From: Lachnospiraceae bacterium
GTDB lineage: Bacteria > Bacillota > Clostridia > Lachnospirales > Lachnospiraceae
Length of the DNA stretch: 64,000 nt
Assembly (NCBI GenBank): GCA_017439675.1
Contig: JAFSIQ010000037.1
Span: forward strand, 82,875-146,874
Direction of reading: 5' to 3'
Under the pieces are notes generated by a model. It saw only the letters and a program-made list of their open reading frames with translations. It did not search any database and was not told the origin of the DNA. Position 1 is the first letter of the stretch; each line of letters begins with the position of its first letter. Below are positions 46,336 through 55,953 of the stretch, one piece after another. The position numbers were made by a program, and so were the translations under genes.

Positions 46336-49146
46336 TTAAATTTTCTTAAATGTAGCTTTCTTGCTGACACCCTTCTTGTAAAGCATAGACTTATACGTCT
46401 TATACTTCTTCTTCGGCACCTTAATCGTTGCATTCGATTTAATTCCCCTAAACGCCTTTGTCCCTACTTTCTTGGCTGTAAGCTTCTTACTCTTAATGGT
46501 AACGGTCTTTAGCTTCTTACATTGTTCAAATGCACTCTTTCCAATTTTAGAAACCTTAGATGGAATTGTTATAGTCGTCAATGCTGTACCATTGTAAAAT
46601 GCCTTATCATCAATAGTAACCACATTTTTACCAAGCGTCACCGCCTTTAACTTTTTACATCCACTAAATGCTTCCTTGCCGATGGTCGTTACATTATCAC
46701 CAATCTTAACCGAAGTTAATTTCTTATTCCCCTTGAATGCCTTAGCTGCAACAGAGGTTACCTTATATGACTTCCCACCTATCAATACCGTATCCGGAAT
46801 TGTAACCATAGCTTGATTTACATGAAGCTTCTTATACTCTACTGTACCCCCGGTTGCTTCCACCTTAGTTACAACATACATAACATTTGATTCTGAATCA
46901 AATACATTGTCACCCTCTGTTATTGTCACATACTCTGTTCCCTGTCCCGAGTTTTCAGAATCTGTATCATTTTCTGTTCCCCCATCATCCTTATTGGTGT
47001 TCTCACCATTATCCGTATCACTACCTATAGCAGGAATAACAGTGCCTGTTTTTAATTTCTCACCACAACCTAAACAATAAGTATCACCAGTATATCCTGC
47101 TTCTGTTTCTGTCGCCTCTTTCTGATTTCTGAACTCTGCTTCACCTGTGTGATTGTTACTATCCTTCTCTCCATAGGCTATTCCACAATCCACACATATC
47201 GCTTTACTCTTACAGGTTGCAATTCCTCCATGATGAGCCTCATAGCCATTCTTCAAACTATCTGTCGTGGTTGTACAATCGGAAAGCTCACATTCATGCC
47301 AGTGATACGCTTCATTATTACTCCAACTCGTCTCCCACTGATGCGTATGCACATCTGCTGGTGGATTTTCCTCCGAGGATGTAATTGTCACTTTACAGTT
47401 CTTTGTAACATAGCCGGAAGTGGTAAGTGCTGTTATGGCAATCTCATAGATTCCAGCCGCAAAATCATGGGTGCCCTTTTCTATGCTAATCATTTCTCCT
47501 ATCGGAGTGAACTTCATCAATATGACATCACTGGCAGTTGTACTTGTAGACGCTTCATAGCTACAATAATAATATCCATCCTCATCTAGGAAAGAAGACT
47601 GCTTCACATATTCCACTTCGTTAGAATTTACATCCGTATACGTTACTTGGTAATCTATCGGAACATACGCCAACTCATAAAGTGTTTCATCTTCTGAAAA
47701 TGTTGGATTCATGCGAATTGCAATCACACCACTCAAGGTTGCATTTGCATTCTCACATGTCACAGTTGTATCATCTGGTGCAAAATCTATCAACGCTGGC
47801 GGTTCATAAGCACTTTCCTCTACCGTCGTCCAACCATTTACTGTACTGCTACTTTCTGTAAATGCCATATCCGTCTGTGTCGGATATGGATTACTAACCA
47901 TAAATGTTCCATCGCTAGAAGCATTATCATTGCCATTTACATAGATTGTATTGTACTCCATCCAACCGGAATATCCTGGACTATCTTCACTACTCCAAGG
48001 CATACCTCCAGAAAGACGAAGCTCTGTCGGTCCACCAGTAAGAACCCCATCCACCTGCAATTTTGTGTCCTTCGGCAACACTAAAATACCATTTTCTGAA
48101 CCTGTAAAGTCTGCCACACAAGCCATACTTTCCGTATATGTAAGCTCAGACAAATCGAGTGTGGCTTTATTCATTGTACTTCCAACGAGTTCAATATCTT
48201 GTGTGCCTTGTGCATATTGTTCAACCACACCCAAATCACTACCCTGCGCCGGCGCAAAGATTCCTCCATTCACTGTCACGCTGTCCACATCAGTTACTGC
48301 AAAGGAATAATATCCGGTTCCGTCGGTTTCAAGATTCACTGTATTTGTATCATTAACGCCACACACTTTCTTTACATTGGCGTTATCCTCTATTTTAATA
48401 TTAATTTCTCCCTGCAATGTAAGCTCCCTCTCTAACTGGGGAATCTGGCCAGATGTACTGGTGTCACCTGGGTCTTTCACTGTACTACCCGCATACACGC
48501 CTCCCATTTCAAGCCCAAAGCCCTTCGCAATTGTGATATCCACATCCATTGCGCCATCTCCATTAATACTACCCGCATACACCGCCTCATAGCTTCCACC
48601 ACTTATCTCAATATTGCTCTTGGTGCCACGAACCGACTCTCCATAAACCGTATCATTTGTTGCATCAAAAAATGTTCCCCCATATATTTGTAATGGTTGT
48701 AAAGACTCATCCTGATATACATTGATAAGCTTTAATGTGTGTCCATTTGCCGCAATTCCTGGTCTCAACATACTGGCTGTTCCAATCTTAACATTCTCAA
48801 ACGTCACATCTCTACCCAGAACAATTCCCCCAGCACGTAAAGTAATCGTAGGTATATTATTAGCATCTCCTTGGATGGTCACATTTTTTTCTATTATCAA
48901 TGGTGCATCATTATTCGTTGCATCCGCAACCTGTATGTCATCCATGATATAGATTATACTATTCGCCTCTGCAAGTCCCAATGCTTTCACCAATGTCTTA
49001 ACCGGTGCTGCCTGCGTTCCACTATTATTATCATCTCCACTCATCTCGCTCACATAATAAGTCGCAACCGTTTCTTCCGCCATAACAGGAACCAAGGTTG
49101 TAAGGACCATACACACAATTAGCATAATACTCATTATTTTCTTCAT
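46336..49146 (-). CDS. Secreted beta-helix/LRR surface protein, 936 aa
   Basis: A signal peptide (IMSIMLIVCMVLTTLVPVMA) is followed by a pectate-lyase-like beta-helix region starting with TYYVSEMSGDDNNSGTQAAP, the usual start of such folds, over residues 28-430. Next come beta-sandwich regions and a Cys/His/Trp-rich stretch near residues 630-710 (YHWHECELSDC, CVDCGIAYG, YCLGCGEKL) often seen in clostridial wall proteins. An acidic linker, five BspA-type leucine-rich repeats and the lysine-rich tail KVPKKKYKTYKSMLYKKGV close it. The C-terminal 150 residues are nearly identical to those of the 742-aa protein, pointing to duplication or gene conversion. Confidence 0.83.
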   Translation of the reverse strand: MKKIMSIMLIVCMVLTTLVPVMAEETVATYYVSEMSGDDNNSGTQAAPVKTLVKALGLAEANSIIYIMDDIQVADATNNDAPLIIEKNVTIQGDANNIPTITLRAGGIVLGRDVTFENVKIGTASMLRPGIAANGHTLKLINVYQDESLQPLQIYGGTFFDATNDTVYGESVRGTKSNIEISGGSYEAVYAGSINGDGAMDVDITIAKGFGLEMGGVYAGSTVKDPGDTSTSGQIPQLERELTLQGEINIKIEDNANVKKVCGVNDTNTVNLETDGTGYYSFAVTDVDSVTVNGGIFAPAQGSDLGVVEQYAQGTQDIELVGSTMNKATLDLSELTYTESMACVADFTGSENGILVLPKDTKLQVDGVLTGGPTELRLSGGMPWSSEDSPGYSGWMEYNTIYVNGNDNASSDGTFMVSNPYPTQTDMAFTESSSTVNGWTTVEESAYEPPALIDFAPDDTTVTCENANATLSGVIAIRMNPTFSEDETLYELAYVPIDYQVTYTDVNSNEVEYVKQSSFLDEDGYYYCSYEASTSTTASDVILMKFTPIGEMISIEKGTHDFAAGIYEIAITALTTSGYVTKNCKVTITSSEENPPADVHTHQWETSWSNNEAYHWHECELSDCTTTTDSLKNGYEAHHGGIATCKSKAICVDCGIAYGEKDSNNHTGEAEFRNQKEATETEAGYTGDTYCLGCGEKLKTGTVIPAIGSDTDNGENTNKDDGGTENDTDSENSGQGTEYVTITEGDNVFDSESNVMYVVTKVEATGGTVEYKKLHVNQAMVTIPDTVLIGGKSYKVTSVAAKAFKGNKKLTSVKIGDNVTTIGKEAFSGCKKLKAVTLGKNVVTIDDKAFYNGTALTTITIPSKVSKIGKSAFEQCKKLKTVTIKSKKLTAKKVGTKAFRGIKSNATIKVPKKKYKTYKSMLYKKGVSKKATFKKI

Positions 49147-49292
49147 TTGTATAACCTCCCTTTTTACACATATTCACAGTCAATCTATTTCTTATTATAA
49201 TAGATAACTGAGGTTTCTCCAACCTATTTCGCCATATAAAACAACAAAATTTTATCTAATACATTTCTCTCATAACAAATATCACAAGAAAA

Positions 49293-49325
49293 TCCGCCAC
49301 TCGACTTCTCAATCAAAGTGACGGA
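49293..49325 (-). terminator. Degenerate copy of the 46277 terminator, after the MATE gene
   Basis: TCCGTCAC/GTGGCGGA form an 8-bp stem with one G-U pair, then TTTTCTT on the minus strand. Sequence and position mirror the terminator at 46277, so it was probably duplicated with the tail fragment next to it. Confidence 0.7.
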
Positions 49326-49355
49326 CTCTCGTTTTATTTCATATTATGCCATCTA

Positions 49356-49421
49356 TTAAATTTTCTTAAATATAACCTTCTTGCTGACACCTTTCTTCTG
49401 AAGCATAGTCTTATATGCCTT
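49356..49421 (-). pseudogene. Orphan C-terminal tail of an LRR surface protein
   Basis: In one minus-strand frame the sequence reads KAYKTMLQKKGVSKKVIFKKI then stop, matching the last 21 residues of the 936- and 742-residue proteins (YKSMLYKKGVSKKATFKKI). There is no upstream LRR sequence: the homology ends at the 3' end of the MATE gene, and the frame differs from that of MATE. The adjoining terminator is also copied. This is the remnant of a fourth LRR gene or of a recombination event. Confidence 0.8.
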
Positions 49422-49432
49422 ATGTATCAACT

Positions 49433-50773
49433 CTATCCCTGCTTCTCTTCCAATACCTTCTCTGGAGACTTAGCAAGATACGCACCACCCAACAATATGG
49501 TCATGACAATCCAACTGATTGGTTCGGTGAACGCCACACCTACATATTGAAGTGCCGGCACAAGCAAACTAGCAGACAATACCTTTACCACCATCTCTAG
49601 AACGCTAGAGCACACTGGAATAATCTTTCGCCCCATTCCCTGCAAGGTGCAACGAAGCACAAACAATGGTCCTAACACATAAAAGAACCAGATACAAATG
49701 TGGCAATACATAACACTGGCATCAATAATGGTTGTCTTATCCGTATTAGTAATCCACTTAAGAATTGGCTCGCCAAACAAGTAGCTTATCACAATTAGCA
49801 CTGTCGTAATTGCAGATACAATGAAAATAGAATGTCGCACTCCCTGACGTACGCGCTCCGGCTTACGAGCACCCATATTCTGACTAGTAAATGTGGTCAT
49901 GGCAAGACCAACGGTATAAAGCGTGACAGTTAAAATATCAAACACTCTTCTCGCCGCAGTATGTGCCGCCACAATATCTGTTCCTAAATCGTTGATGGAA
50001 CCCTGCAACACAACCGTTCCAATATTGACGATGCAGCCCATAAGCCCCATAGAAACACCAGTGGTAATCAAATTGGTATACTGCTCCATTTCAAGCTTCC
50101 ACTCCTTCCTACCCGGAAGAATTTCCTTGAACTTCACCAACAAATAACCACCACACAGCACACCAGATATGGCCTGAGCAATCACCGTGGCAATTGCCGC
50201 TCCCTCAATTCCCCAATGAAATACTGCCACAAACAACAAATCCAATCCGATATTAGCAACCACCGCAACCAATAGACAGTACACCGGCGTCTTGCTGTCA
50301 CCCACAGCTCGAAGCACATTTGCACAGAAATTATAAAGGGCAGTAAAAATGATTCCTGCCAAAATAATTCGCACATAAGCAAGGGCATCCACCATAATAT
50401 CCTCTGGCGTGTTCAATGCATCTAATATTGGTTTAATGCATACAAGTCCCACTACTGTCAACAACACTGCCACACCAAAAGTCAAGATTGTAGCCCCTGC
50501 CACAAGACGACGCAATCGTCCCATATCTCTAGCACCGAAGCTATTGGCAATCGGAATTGCAAAGCCTTGTGTCAAGCCATTGATAAAGCTGATAATCATA
50601 TTGGAAACCACCGCTGTAGCACCAACCGCTGCCAACGCATCGGTTCCCACATAAGTGCTGACAATCTTGCTGTCAGCCATATTATACAACTGTTGAAATA
50701 TAAATCCGAACATCAGCGGAAAGGCAAACATCATAATCACCTTTGCTGGATATCCCTTAGTCAAATCCTTCAT
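49433..50773 (-). CDS. MATE-family efflux transporter
   Basis: The 446-residue protein has twelve predicted membrane helices in two similar halves and typical MATE (DinF/NorM-like) segments: FAFPLMFGFIFQQLYNMADS at the start, GTDALAAVGATAVVSN, and the middle motif SFGARDMGRLRRLVAGA. Such proteins export cationic drugs or metabolites using Na+ or H+. The substrate cannot be inferred. AGAGGAGAATT precedes the ATG. It lies 25 bp after the cysteine-rich membrane protein and probably shares its transcript; downstream sequence is the orphan LRR tail. Confidence 0.92.
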   Translation of the reverse strand: MKDLTKGYPAKVIMMFAFPLMFGFIFQQLYNMADSKIVSTYVGTDALAAVGATAVVSNMIISFINGLTQGFAIPIANSFGARDMGRLRRLVAGATILTFGVAVLLTVVGLVCIKPILDALNTPEDIMVDALAYVRIILAGIIFTALYNFCANVLRAVGDSKTPVYCLLVAVVANIGLDLLFVAVFHWGIEGAAIATVIAQAISGVLCGGYLLVKFKEILPGRKEWKLEMEQYTNLITTGVSMGLMGCIVNIGTVVLQGSINDLGTDIVAAHTAARRVFDILTVTLYTVGLAMTTFTSQNMGARKPERVRQGVRHSIFIVSAITTVLIVISYLFGEPILKWITNTDKTTIIDASVMYCHICIWFFYVLGPLFVLRCTLQGMGRKIIPVCSSVLEMVVKVLSASLLVPALQYVGVAFTEPISWIVMTILLGGAYLAKSPEKVLEEKQG

Positions 50774-50798
50774 AATTCTCCTCTTTCTATCTGCAAAA

Positions 50799-51536
50799 TT
50801 AATTTCTCATAATCCTTCTCTTCATCTGACAGGTTTTATCTTTACAATTCACACATTGCAAGGTCTTGTTAGAGCCGCTCCAAAAACGTTCAGGATGCTT
50901 TGCGTAAATCACTTCCCAACGAATCAACACCACGCAAGAGGTAAAAAACAAGCTCCAACTAAAAAAATTCTGTACAAACAGCATCGGAGTAAACATCATA
51001 AAATGTCCCCAGTCATATATTCTACAATTCACACAACATTTATTTTTCATGATCAAATGTTGAAACGGACAATAGAATAAAATGCATATGTAATCGCACA
51101 AAAAGTAAAAGACAGTAAGCATCAGCATGTCGGGTATTCCAATGATATTAAATACATAGAGAGCACCAAATACTGCATTGAAAATCAGCCACACCAACAT
51201 GACGCACCAAGCTCTCACATTTTGCTGCTGGACAAACTGATGCAGCTCTAACTCAGAGTAACCCTCAACTTCCTGATACGGCTCTGGTTCTGCCTTTTTC
51301 AGTGCCATGGTTACTCTCTCCAATGGAAAAATGTGCAAAATCATCATCACCATAAACATAACCCATAGCACATGCATGGGTGAAATACCCATCCACACTG
51401 GAGTAAGCATCAGACTCATCATATGTTCCTTATCCGTAACATAAAGCACGAACACCATTAAAAATACTGCAATTCGAATAATCAATTTTACCAAATACAT
51501 TCTTGTCATAATGGTGGATATCCATTTTGTCTTCAT
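50799..51536 (-). CDS. Membrane protein with conserved cysteine pairs, function unknown
   Basis: I do not recognise the family. The 245-residue protein has about six hydrophobic helices, for example IIRIAVFLMVFVLYVTD, MHVLWVMFMVMMILHIF and WCVMLVWLIFNAVFGALYVF. Two cysteine clusters stand out: KNKCCVNCRIYDWGHFMMF between helices 4 and 5, and LQCVNCKDKTCQMKRR at the C-terminus. Both look able to bind a metal or Fe-S centre, and would lie on the same side of the membrane if six helices is right. AGAGGTTGATGAA precedes the ATG. The position between an LtaS-like gene and a MATE exporter does not settle its role. Confidence 0.65.
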   Translation of the reverse strand: MKTKWISTIMTRMYLVKLIIRIAVFLMVFVLYVTDKEHMMSLMLTPVWMGISPMHVLWVMFMVMMILHIFPLERVTMALKKAEPEPYQEVEGYSELELHQFVQQQNVRAWCVMLVWLIFNAVFGALYVFNIIGIPDMLMLTVFYFLCDYICILFYCPFQHLIMKNKCCVNCRIYDWGHFMMFTPMLFVQNFFSWSLFFTSCVVLIRWEVIYAKHPERFWSGSNKTLQCVNCKDKTCQMKRRIMRN

Positions 51537-51644
51537 TTCATCAACCTCTTTTGCTTATCTACCATGGTAGATATTATTCTTTTCCCTCTTGTAAATCAAT
51601 CAATAATTTGTGTAAAAATATAACAATCCTATTTTTATAAGACG

Positions 51645-53843
51645 TTATTCTTTCCCTATCAGATTATAGTAATCAATCTCTAATACCTTCGCTGAATAAT
51701 AAAACCGATTGTGCACCTGTTTCATACATTCTTCCAGATAAATGCTATCCTCCATAACGCCCTCTGTCCATGTCACCTCGCCATTGGTGGCATTGTAACG
51801 CACCTTATCCGTTAAAAAACTTTGGTCCTTGAACATTACTAAGCCCATTTCCTCCGACAGCATGTCTCTTCCTGCAAAGAGCCGGGAATCATAGGACAAT
51901 CCCATCAGATTGGAAATGGTAGGCATCAAGTCTAGATTGGAGCAGTATTTATCCACCCTAACAGGAAACGAGACGTCCGTCATGTTTTTCATGGATGCAC
52001 TCCAGATAAGACAACCATTGCGATAAATTTCAAACGCATCCTTTTCTATTTCTTTACCCTGTAGTTCATCATAAGCACCCCTCTTCAAACCATAAGGATA
52101 GTGGTCCGGTGCAATAACAAACAGCGTGTTGTAAAGTTTTCCCGCTTTTTCTAATCCGTCCACCAGATAAGCCACTGCGTATTCCAATTCGGTATTCGCT
52201 GCCAGATAACAGGCCGCATTTTCTGTCCATTCCTCTCCTGCTACTACCTCCTGATTCTTCACAGCCATGGAATTGTAGGCATAGGTGTATGGTAGGTGTC
52301 CACTCATGGTCATATAATAGGTATGAAACGGTTGCTTTGAACCTATGTACTCATCTACTGTAATCTCCATCAACTCCAAGTCTGACTCTGGATACATGGA
52401 CTCAAAGGTAAGACCTGCACCCACCGCTTTAAATGCATACCCAAGCTGTGGATGGGTAATGGTTCTATCATAATAATAGGAGTCATGATTGTGATATGCG
52501 TTACAAACATAACCTTGCTCCTTTAGTTGATTTCCCAATGCCATCGGCAGTGCTTGTTCTGCAGAGTGCTGTAAGCTCCAATCTCCTTCCACTGGAATCT
52601 GGCCTAGTAGGTTCACATACTCTCCATCTATGGTACTAAGATACCAGCTTGGTGTGTAGAAATTGTTAAACTGAAACCCTTCCTGCTGCATCTTGTAAAG
52701 AGTTGGGGTTCTTTCTTTATCAATGATTACATCACTGAAGCTTTCAGCGGTGATATAAATGAGATTGTATCCCTCAAACAATCCTGTATAAATGTTCTCC
52801 TTGGTCGGAGCTTGATTCGAAAAGTAGGTATGTACATCCTTGATATCCTCATTTTCTGCATTGGCAATTAAAGAGTCAAAGTCTATGTTCCAAGTATGAT
52901 ACTTCACTTCTTGTTGTACATTTTTCGAGAATGTAGCTTCACTATCCGGTGCTATGCTAGCACCGTTCTCATTCGATTCTCCGTCTGCATTACCAACATT
53001 CCCTGTTTTGTCAGTTATGCTTGCCCCATCGTTATCCTTCTCCAACTTATCCACATCCTCTGTGAAAAATGTCTCCTCTATCCACAAATAACCAGCATTG
53101 ATCTGCTTTTCCGTTACACCAACCACATCACAGATGTTCTCTGTCACATCCTTCTTCAAGGTCTGCATCAACCCCAGCCGGTACATGGATTGTTCTGTGC
53201 GGTGAAACATAAGCTTCACATCATAAGTGGTTCCGATTCCCGTACCTTGGAACATTAGAACCGTGGTGCCAAATATTGGTAAAAGTAGCATGAGTAATAT
53301 GTAAATCGCTATAGGCTTCCATTGAACTGATTTTTCTTCTGCTGTTTGTTCCGTTTTACAAACAGCACTTTCTTGCTTCTTGTATCCCCTCACATCCCAC
53401 ACCACATGGGAAATCCACAAAATGATTGCAACTACAATCACCACCACATGCTCTAAAACCGCTTCCCATATGGTGGAGCCAAAATCCATAGCTTGACCTG
53501 CACCATTTAAAACGGACTTTAGCGACAAAAAATTTCCAAACACCTGATGATAGACTATCTGTGCTATGTAATACACCATGACAAAAAAGAGCATGACACT
53601 ACGAATGCTCCGGTTCCATCGCTCCCACTTTGTGCTAGAGAGCAACAACGTTAATGCAGAAAATGGCAACGAAAAATACACTGCGAGAAGCATATAGATA
53701 TCGATTGTTCTATATATCTCCCAGTGAAATAAAAGCTCTAATACTATCACAAAAGTTGGAACTGTCCAAAGTACCACTCTATTGCTTATAAAATGGTTTT
53801 TTCTTTCCGATTTTTTTTGTTGCTTCGTTTTAGCCAATTTCAA
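51645..53843 (-). CDS. LtaS-like phosphoglycerol transferase (sulfatase family)
   Basis: The 732-residue protein has about five N-terminal membrane helices (residues 25-195) and a C-terminal alkaline-phosphatase-fold domain starting NLIYITAESFSDVIIDKERTP. The catalytic threonine is expected in YLSTIDGEYV, and VIAPDHYPYG and the later MTMSGHLPY provide metal ligands. The LTA synthase family transfers glycerol phosphate from phosphatidylglycerol to a growing teichoic acid. An acidic, Asn/Ser-rich linker near residues 270-320 is longer than usual. Translation starts at TTG 53843 with AGGGAGATAT before it, only 16 bp after the histidine kinase stop, so it belongs to the signalling operon upstream. 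Confidence 0.87.
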   Translation of the reverse strand: MKLAKTKQQKKSERKNHFISNRVVLWTVPTFVIVLELLFHWEIYRTIDIYMLLAVYFSLPFSALTLLLSSTKWERWNRSIRSVMLFFVMVYYIAQIVYHQVFGNFLSLKSVLNGAGQAMDFGSTIWEAVLEHVVVIVVAIILWISHVVWDVRGYKKQESAVCKTEQTAEEKSVQWKPIAIYILLMLLLPIFGTTVLMFQGTGIGTTYDVKLMFHRTEQSMYRLGLMQTLKKDVTENICDVVGVTEKQINAGYLWIEETFFTEDVDKLEKDNDGASITDKTGNVGNADGESNENGASIAPDSEATFSKNVQQEVKYHTWNIDFDSLIANAENEDIKDVHTYFSNQAPTKENIYTGLFEGYNLIYITAESFSDVIIDKERTPTLYKMQQEGFQFNNFYTPSWYLSTIDGEYVNLLGQIPVEGDWSLQHSAEQALPMALGNQLKEQGYVCNAYHNHDSYYYDRTITHPQLGYAFKAVGAGLTFESMYPESDLELMEITVDEYIGSKQPFHTYYMTMSGHLPYTYAYNSMAVKNQEVVAGEEWTENAACYLAANTELEYAVAYLVDGLEKAGKLYNTLFVIAPDHYPYGLKRGAYDELQGKEIEKDAFEIYRNGCLIWSASMKNMTDVSFPVRVDKYCSNLDLMPTISNLMGLSYDSRLFAGRDMLSEEMGLVMFKDQSFLTDKVRYNATNGEVTWTEGVMEDSIYLEECMKQVHNRFYYSAKVLEIDYYNLIGKE

Positions 53844-53859
53844 ATATCTCCCTATCCAT

Positions 53860-55176
53860 TCATGCCAACCGCACTGCCACCTGTACCATCATAATCCTAG
53901 TTTCATCCTGCGAAACCACCGACGCGGCAATCTCTCCCTCCATCAGATGCATCAGCTCACGACAGATATAAAGTCCAAGACCACTTCCCGGTTTCTTCTC
54001 CACATTACTACCACGGAAGAAGCTGTCAAAAATATGTGGAAGCTCCTTGTCCTCCAATTCACATCCAGTATTGGAAATCTGAATCACATACTCCTCATCT
54101 TCCCGCTGCATATCCATCCAAATACGCCTTCCATCTCCATACTTAATAGCATTTTCGATAACATTCTGTAACACTTCCACCAAACGCTCTTTGTCTCCAT
54201 ACACAAGACAATTACTATAACTGCCCATTTCAAAAGATATTTGATTCAGTTGCATTTTATCCTGATAATACTCCCGAATCTGTTCTAACACGTCCTTGAT
54301 GTAAAACTCTCCATTTTTCACTTCAAAATGTAAAAAGTCCTCATTAGAGGCTTTTACAATATCGGAGATATAACTTTCTATTTCATCCACCTTTTCATCA
54401 ATATTACCTGCAATCTCTAACTTCTTGGCTTCATCTTTGTAAAGGTTGCGACTTAAAGCTTTTGCATAGAGCTTAATGGCACTTAACGGTGTTTTGATGT
54501 CATGGGAAAGAGATAGAAGCAACATCTTCTTCTCTCGTTGCAGTTCTAATTCCTTCGCTTTGTTCTCTTCTAGGTTCTCACGAAGCAAATCCATACCCCA
54601 GATAAAACGACCAAATAACTTATCTTTGTTTTCCTGCAACGGTATCGACAGATTACCCTTGGATAATTCAAATGGTACCTCGGACAATCTGTGAAACGGT
54701 TTGATAATCTTATTTCTAACATAGAACCAAAACGCCAAGACACAAACAAAGGCTAGCACCACAATTACATTGAACAGTATAACCATTTGCCGATTATCCG
54801 CTGTACTCACCTCATACTCTACATAATAATAATAAGTCTCTGTGGCAAGAATCCGGTAATCCCCACCAGCACTGCCTAAATCAGCGGTAAGAAATTCCGA
54901 AATCTTCTGTTCTGACGAATCCTTGGAGATTGAATATAATCCACTAATCCCCTGGTACACTTCCCCTGTGGCAGCCTCAAACTGCTTGAGATTCAAAGGA
55001 GACTCTCCGTATTCTTCCTCATACCTCACTAATGCTTTCTCTATTCGATTGATAGACACCCTGTCCATTCTTCCTTCTTCTTTAAAAGTTTTCCTTGCAA
55101 GGTACAAATTACCGATACATAGAACGATTGCAAGGATGAGTAAGAAGATGAACAGTAGCTGATTCATTTTTTTCAT
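53860..55176 (-). CDS. Sensor histidine kinase
   Basis: The 438-residue membrane kinase has two helices (NQLLFIFLLILAIVLCIGNL; MVILFNVIVVLAFVCVLAFW) flanking an extracellular sensor of about 110 residues, then a HAMP-like linker. The H-box is SLSHDIKTPLSAIKLYAKAL, the N-box VIENAIKYGDG and the G-box PGSGLGLYICREL. It would phosphorylate the adjacent response regulator. Start is ATG 55176 behind AAAGGAATAG; the open frame extends 12 codons further without a ribosome site. Unlike BceS-type kinases, it has a real extracellular domain. Confidence 0.93.
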   Translation of the reverse strand: MKKMNQLLFIFLLILAIVLCIGNLYLARKTFKEEGRMDRVSINRIEKALVRYEEEYGESPLNLKQFEAATGEVYQGISGLYSISKDSSEQKISEFLTADLGSAGGDYRILATETYYYYVEYEVSTADNRQMVILFNVIVVLAFVCVLAFWFYVRNKIIKPFHRLSEVPFELSKGNLSIPLQENKDKLFGRFIWGMDLLRENLEENKAKELELQREKKMLLLSLSHDIKTPLSAIKLYAKALSRNLYKDEAKKLEIAGNIDEKVDEIESYISDIVKASNEDFLHFEVKNGEFYIKDVLEQIREYYQDKMQLNQISFEMGSYSNCLVYGDKERLVEVLQNVIENAIKYGDGRRIWMDMQREDEEYVIQISNTGCELEDKELPHIFDSFFRGSNVEKKPGSGLGLYICRELMHLMEGEIAASVVSQDETRIMMVQVAVRLA

Positions 55177-55235
55177 AATTACTATTCCTTTTTCTGCGTG
55201 TATCTTAACCAATGCTATGCATATATTCCATATTA

Positions 55236-55270
55236 TATCTGCATATTTGTATATTCTTTATATGCAGATA
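55236..55270 (-). other. Perfect hairpin between response regulator and kinase
   Basis: Eleven-base arms TATCTGCATAT/ATATGCAGATA, 13-base loop, 2 bp after the regulator stop. No T tract follows, so an mRNA-processing or partial-attenuation role is likelier than termination. Confidence 0.5.
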
Positions 55271-55272
55271 CT

Positions 55273-55935
55273 TTACTCAAACCGATATCCAACACCCCAT
55301 ACAGTTTGGATACGTTCCGGTTTCTTCGGGTCTTTTTCAATCTTCTCTCTCAACCATTTCATATGTACTGTTAAGGTCTGTATTTCGCTCTCACTGTCAA
55401 AACCCCAGATCTTATTAAACAACTCTTCCTTTGGGAGTACTTTTCCCTTGTTTTCCAACATATAAATGAGCAAATCTAGTTCTTTCGAGGTAGTAGTCAT
55501 CTCTGTTCCGTCTACATATAAACGTCTGCCAATTTTATCCAGACGGATATTCCCATCCACAATCTCATCACTAGAATATCTCCGCTTGAAAATACCAGCA
55601 ATTTTGGCAATTAAGATATCAATGTCATAAGGCTTTTCTATGTAATCATCTGCTCCAAGCATAAGTCCATTTAACTTATCTTCCTTTGCATTCTTGGCAC
55701 TGACAATGATAATCGGTGTGTTGGAATTCTCTCGAATCCTGCTACACACACCAAACCCGTCTATGCCTGGTAACATAATATCAAGCACCACCAATTTGGC
55801 ACCTTCCTCCGCATACACTTCTAAGGCTTCCTCGCCGGAAGTGGCAAAATACACATCATATCCTTCTGCCTCTAAAAAATCCTGAAGCAAACCGCCAATT
55901 TCTTCATTGTCTTCTACAATTAAAATATCCATCAT
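55273..55935 (-). CDS. OmpR/PhoB-family response regulator
   Basis: The 220-residue protein has a receiver domain (acidic pocket in ILIVEDNEE, phospho-acceptor aspartate in LVVLDIMLPG, KPYD lysine switch) and a C-terminal winged helix (ELDLLIYMLENKGKVLPKEELFNKIWG, ending WGVGYRFE). It is the partner of the adjacent kinase. The likely target is the ABC transporter operon upstream, where a direct repeat TTAAATAA-N3-TTAAATAA lies before the permease gene. It is 18 bp after the ATPase gene. Confidence 0.95.
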   Translation of the reverse strand: MMDILIVEDNEEIGGLLQDFLEAEGYDVYFATSGEEALEVYAEEGAKLVVLDIMLPGIDGFGVCSRIRENSNTPIIIVSAKNAKEDKLNGLMLGADDYIEKPYDIDILIAKIAGIFKRRYSSDEIVDGNIRLDKIGRRLYVDGTEMTTTSKELDLLIYMLENKGKVLPKEELFNKIWGFDSESEIQTLTVHMKWLREKIEKDPKKPERIQTVWGVGYRFE

Positions 55936-55953
55936 TTTACCCCTTTTATTTAC

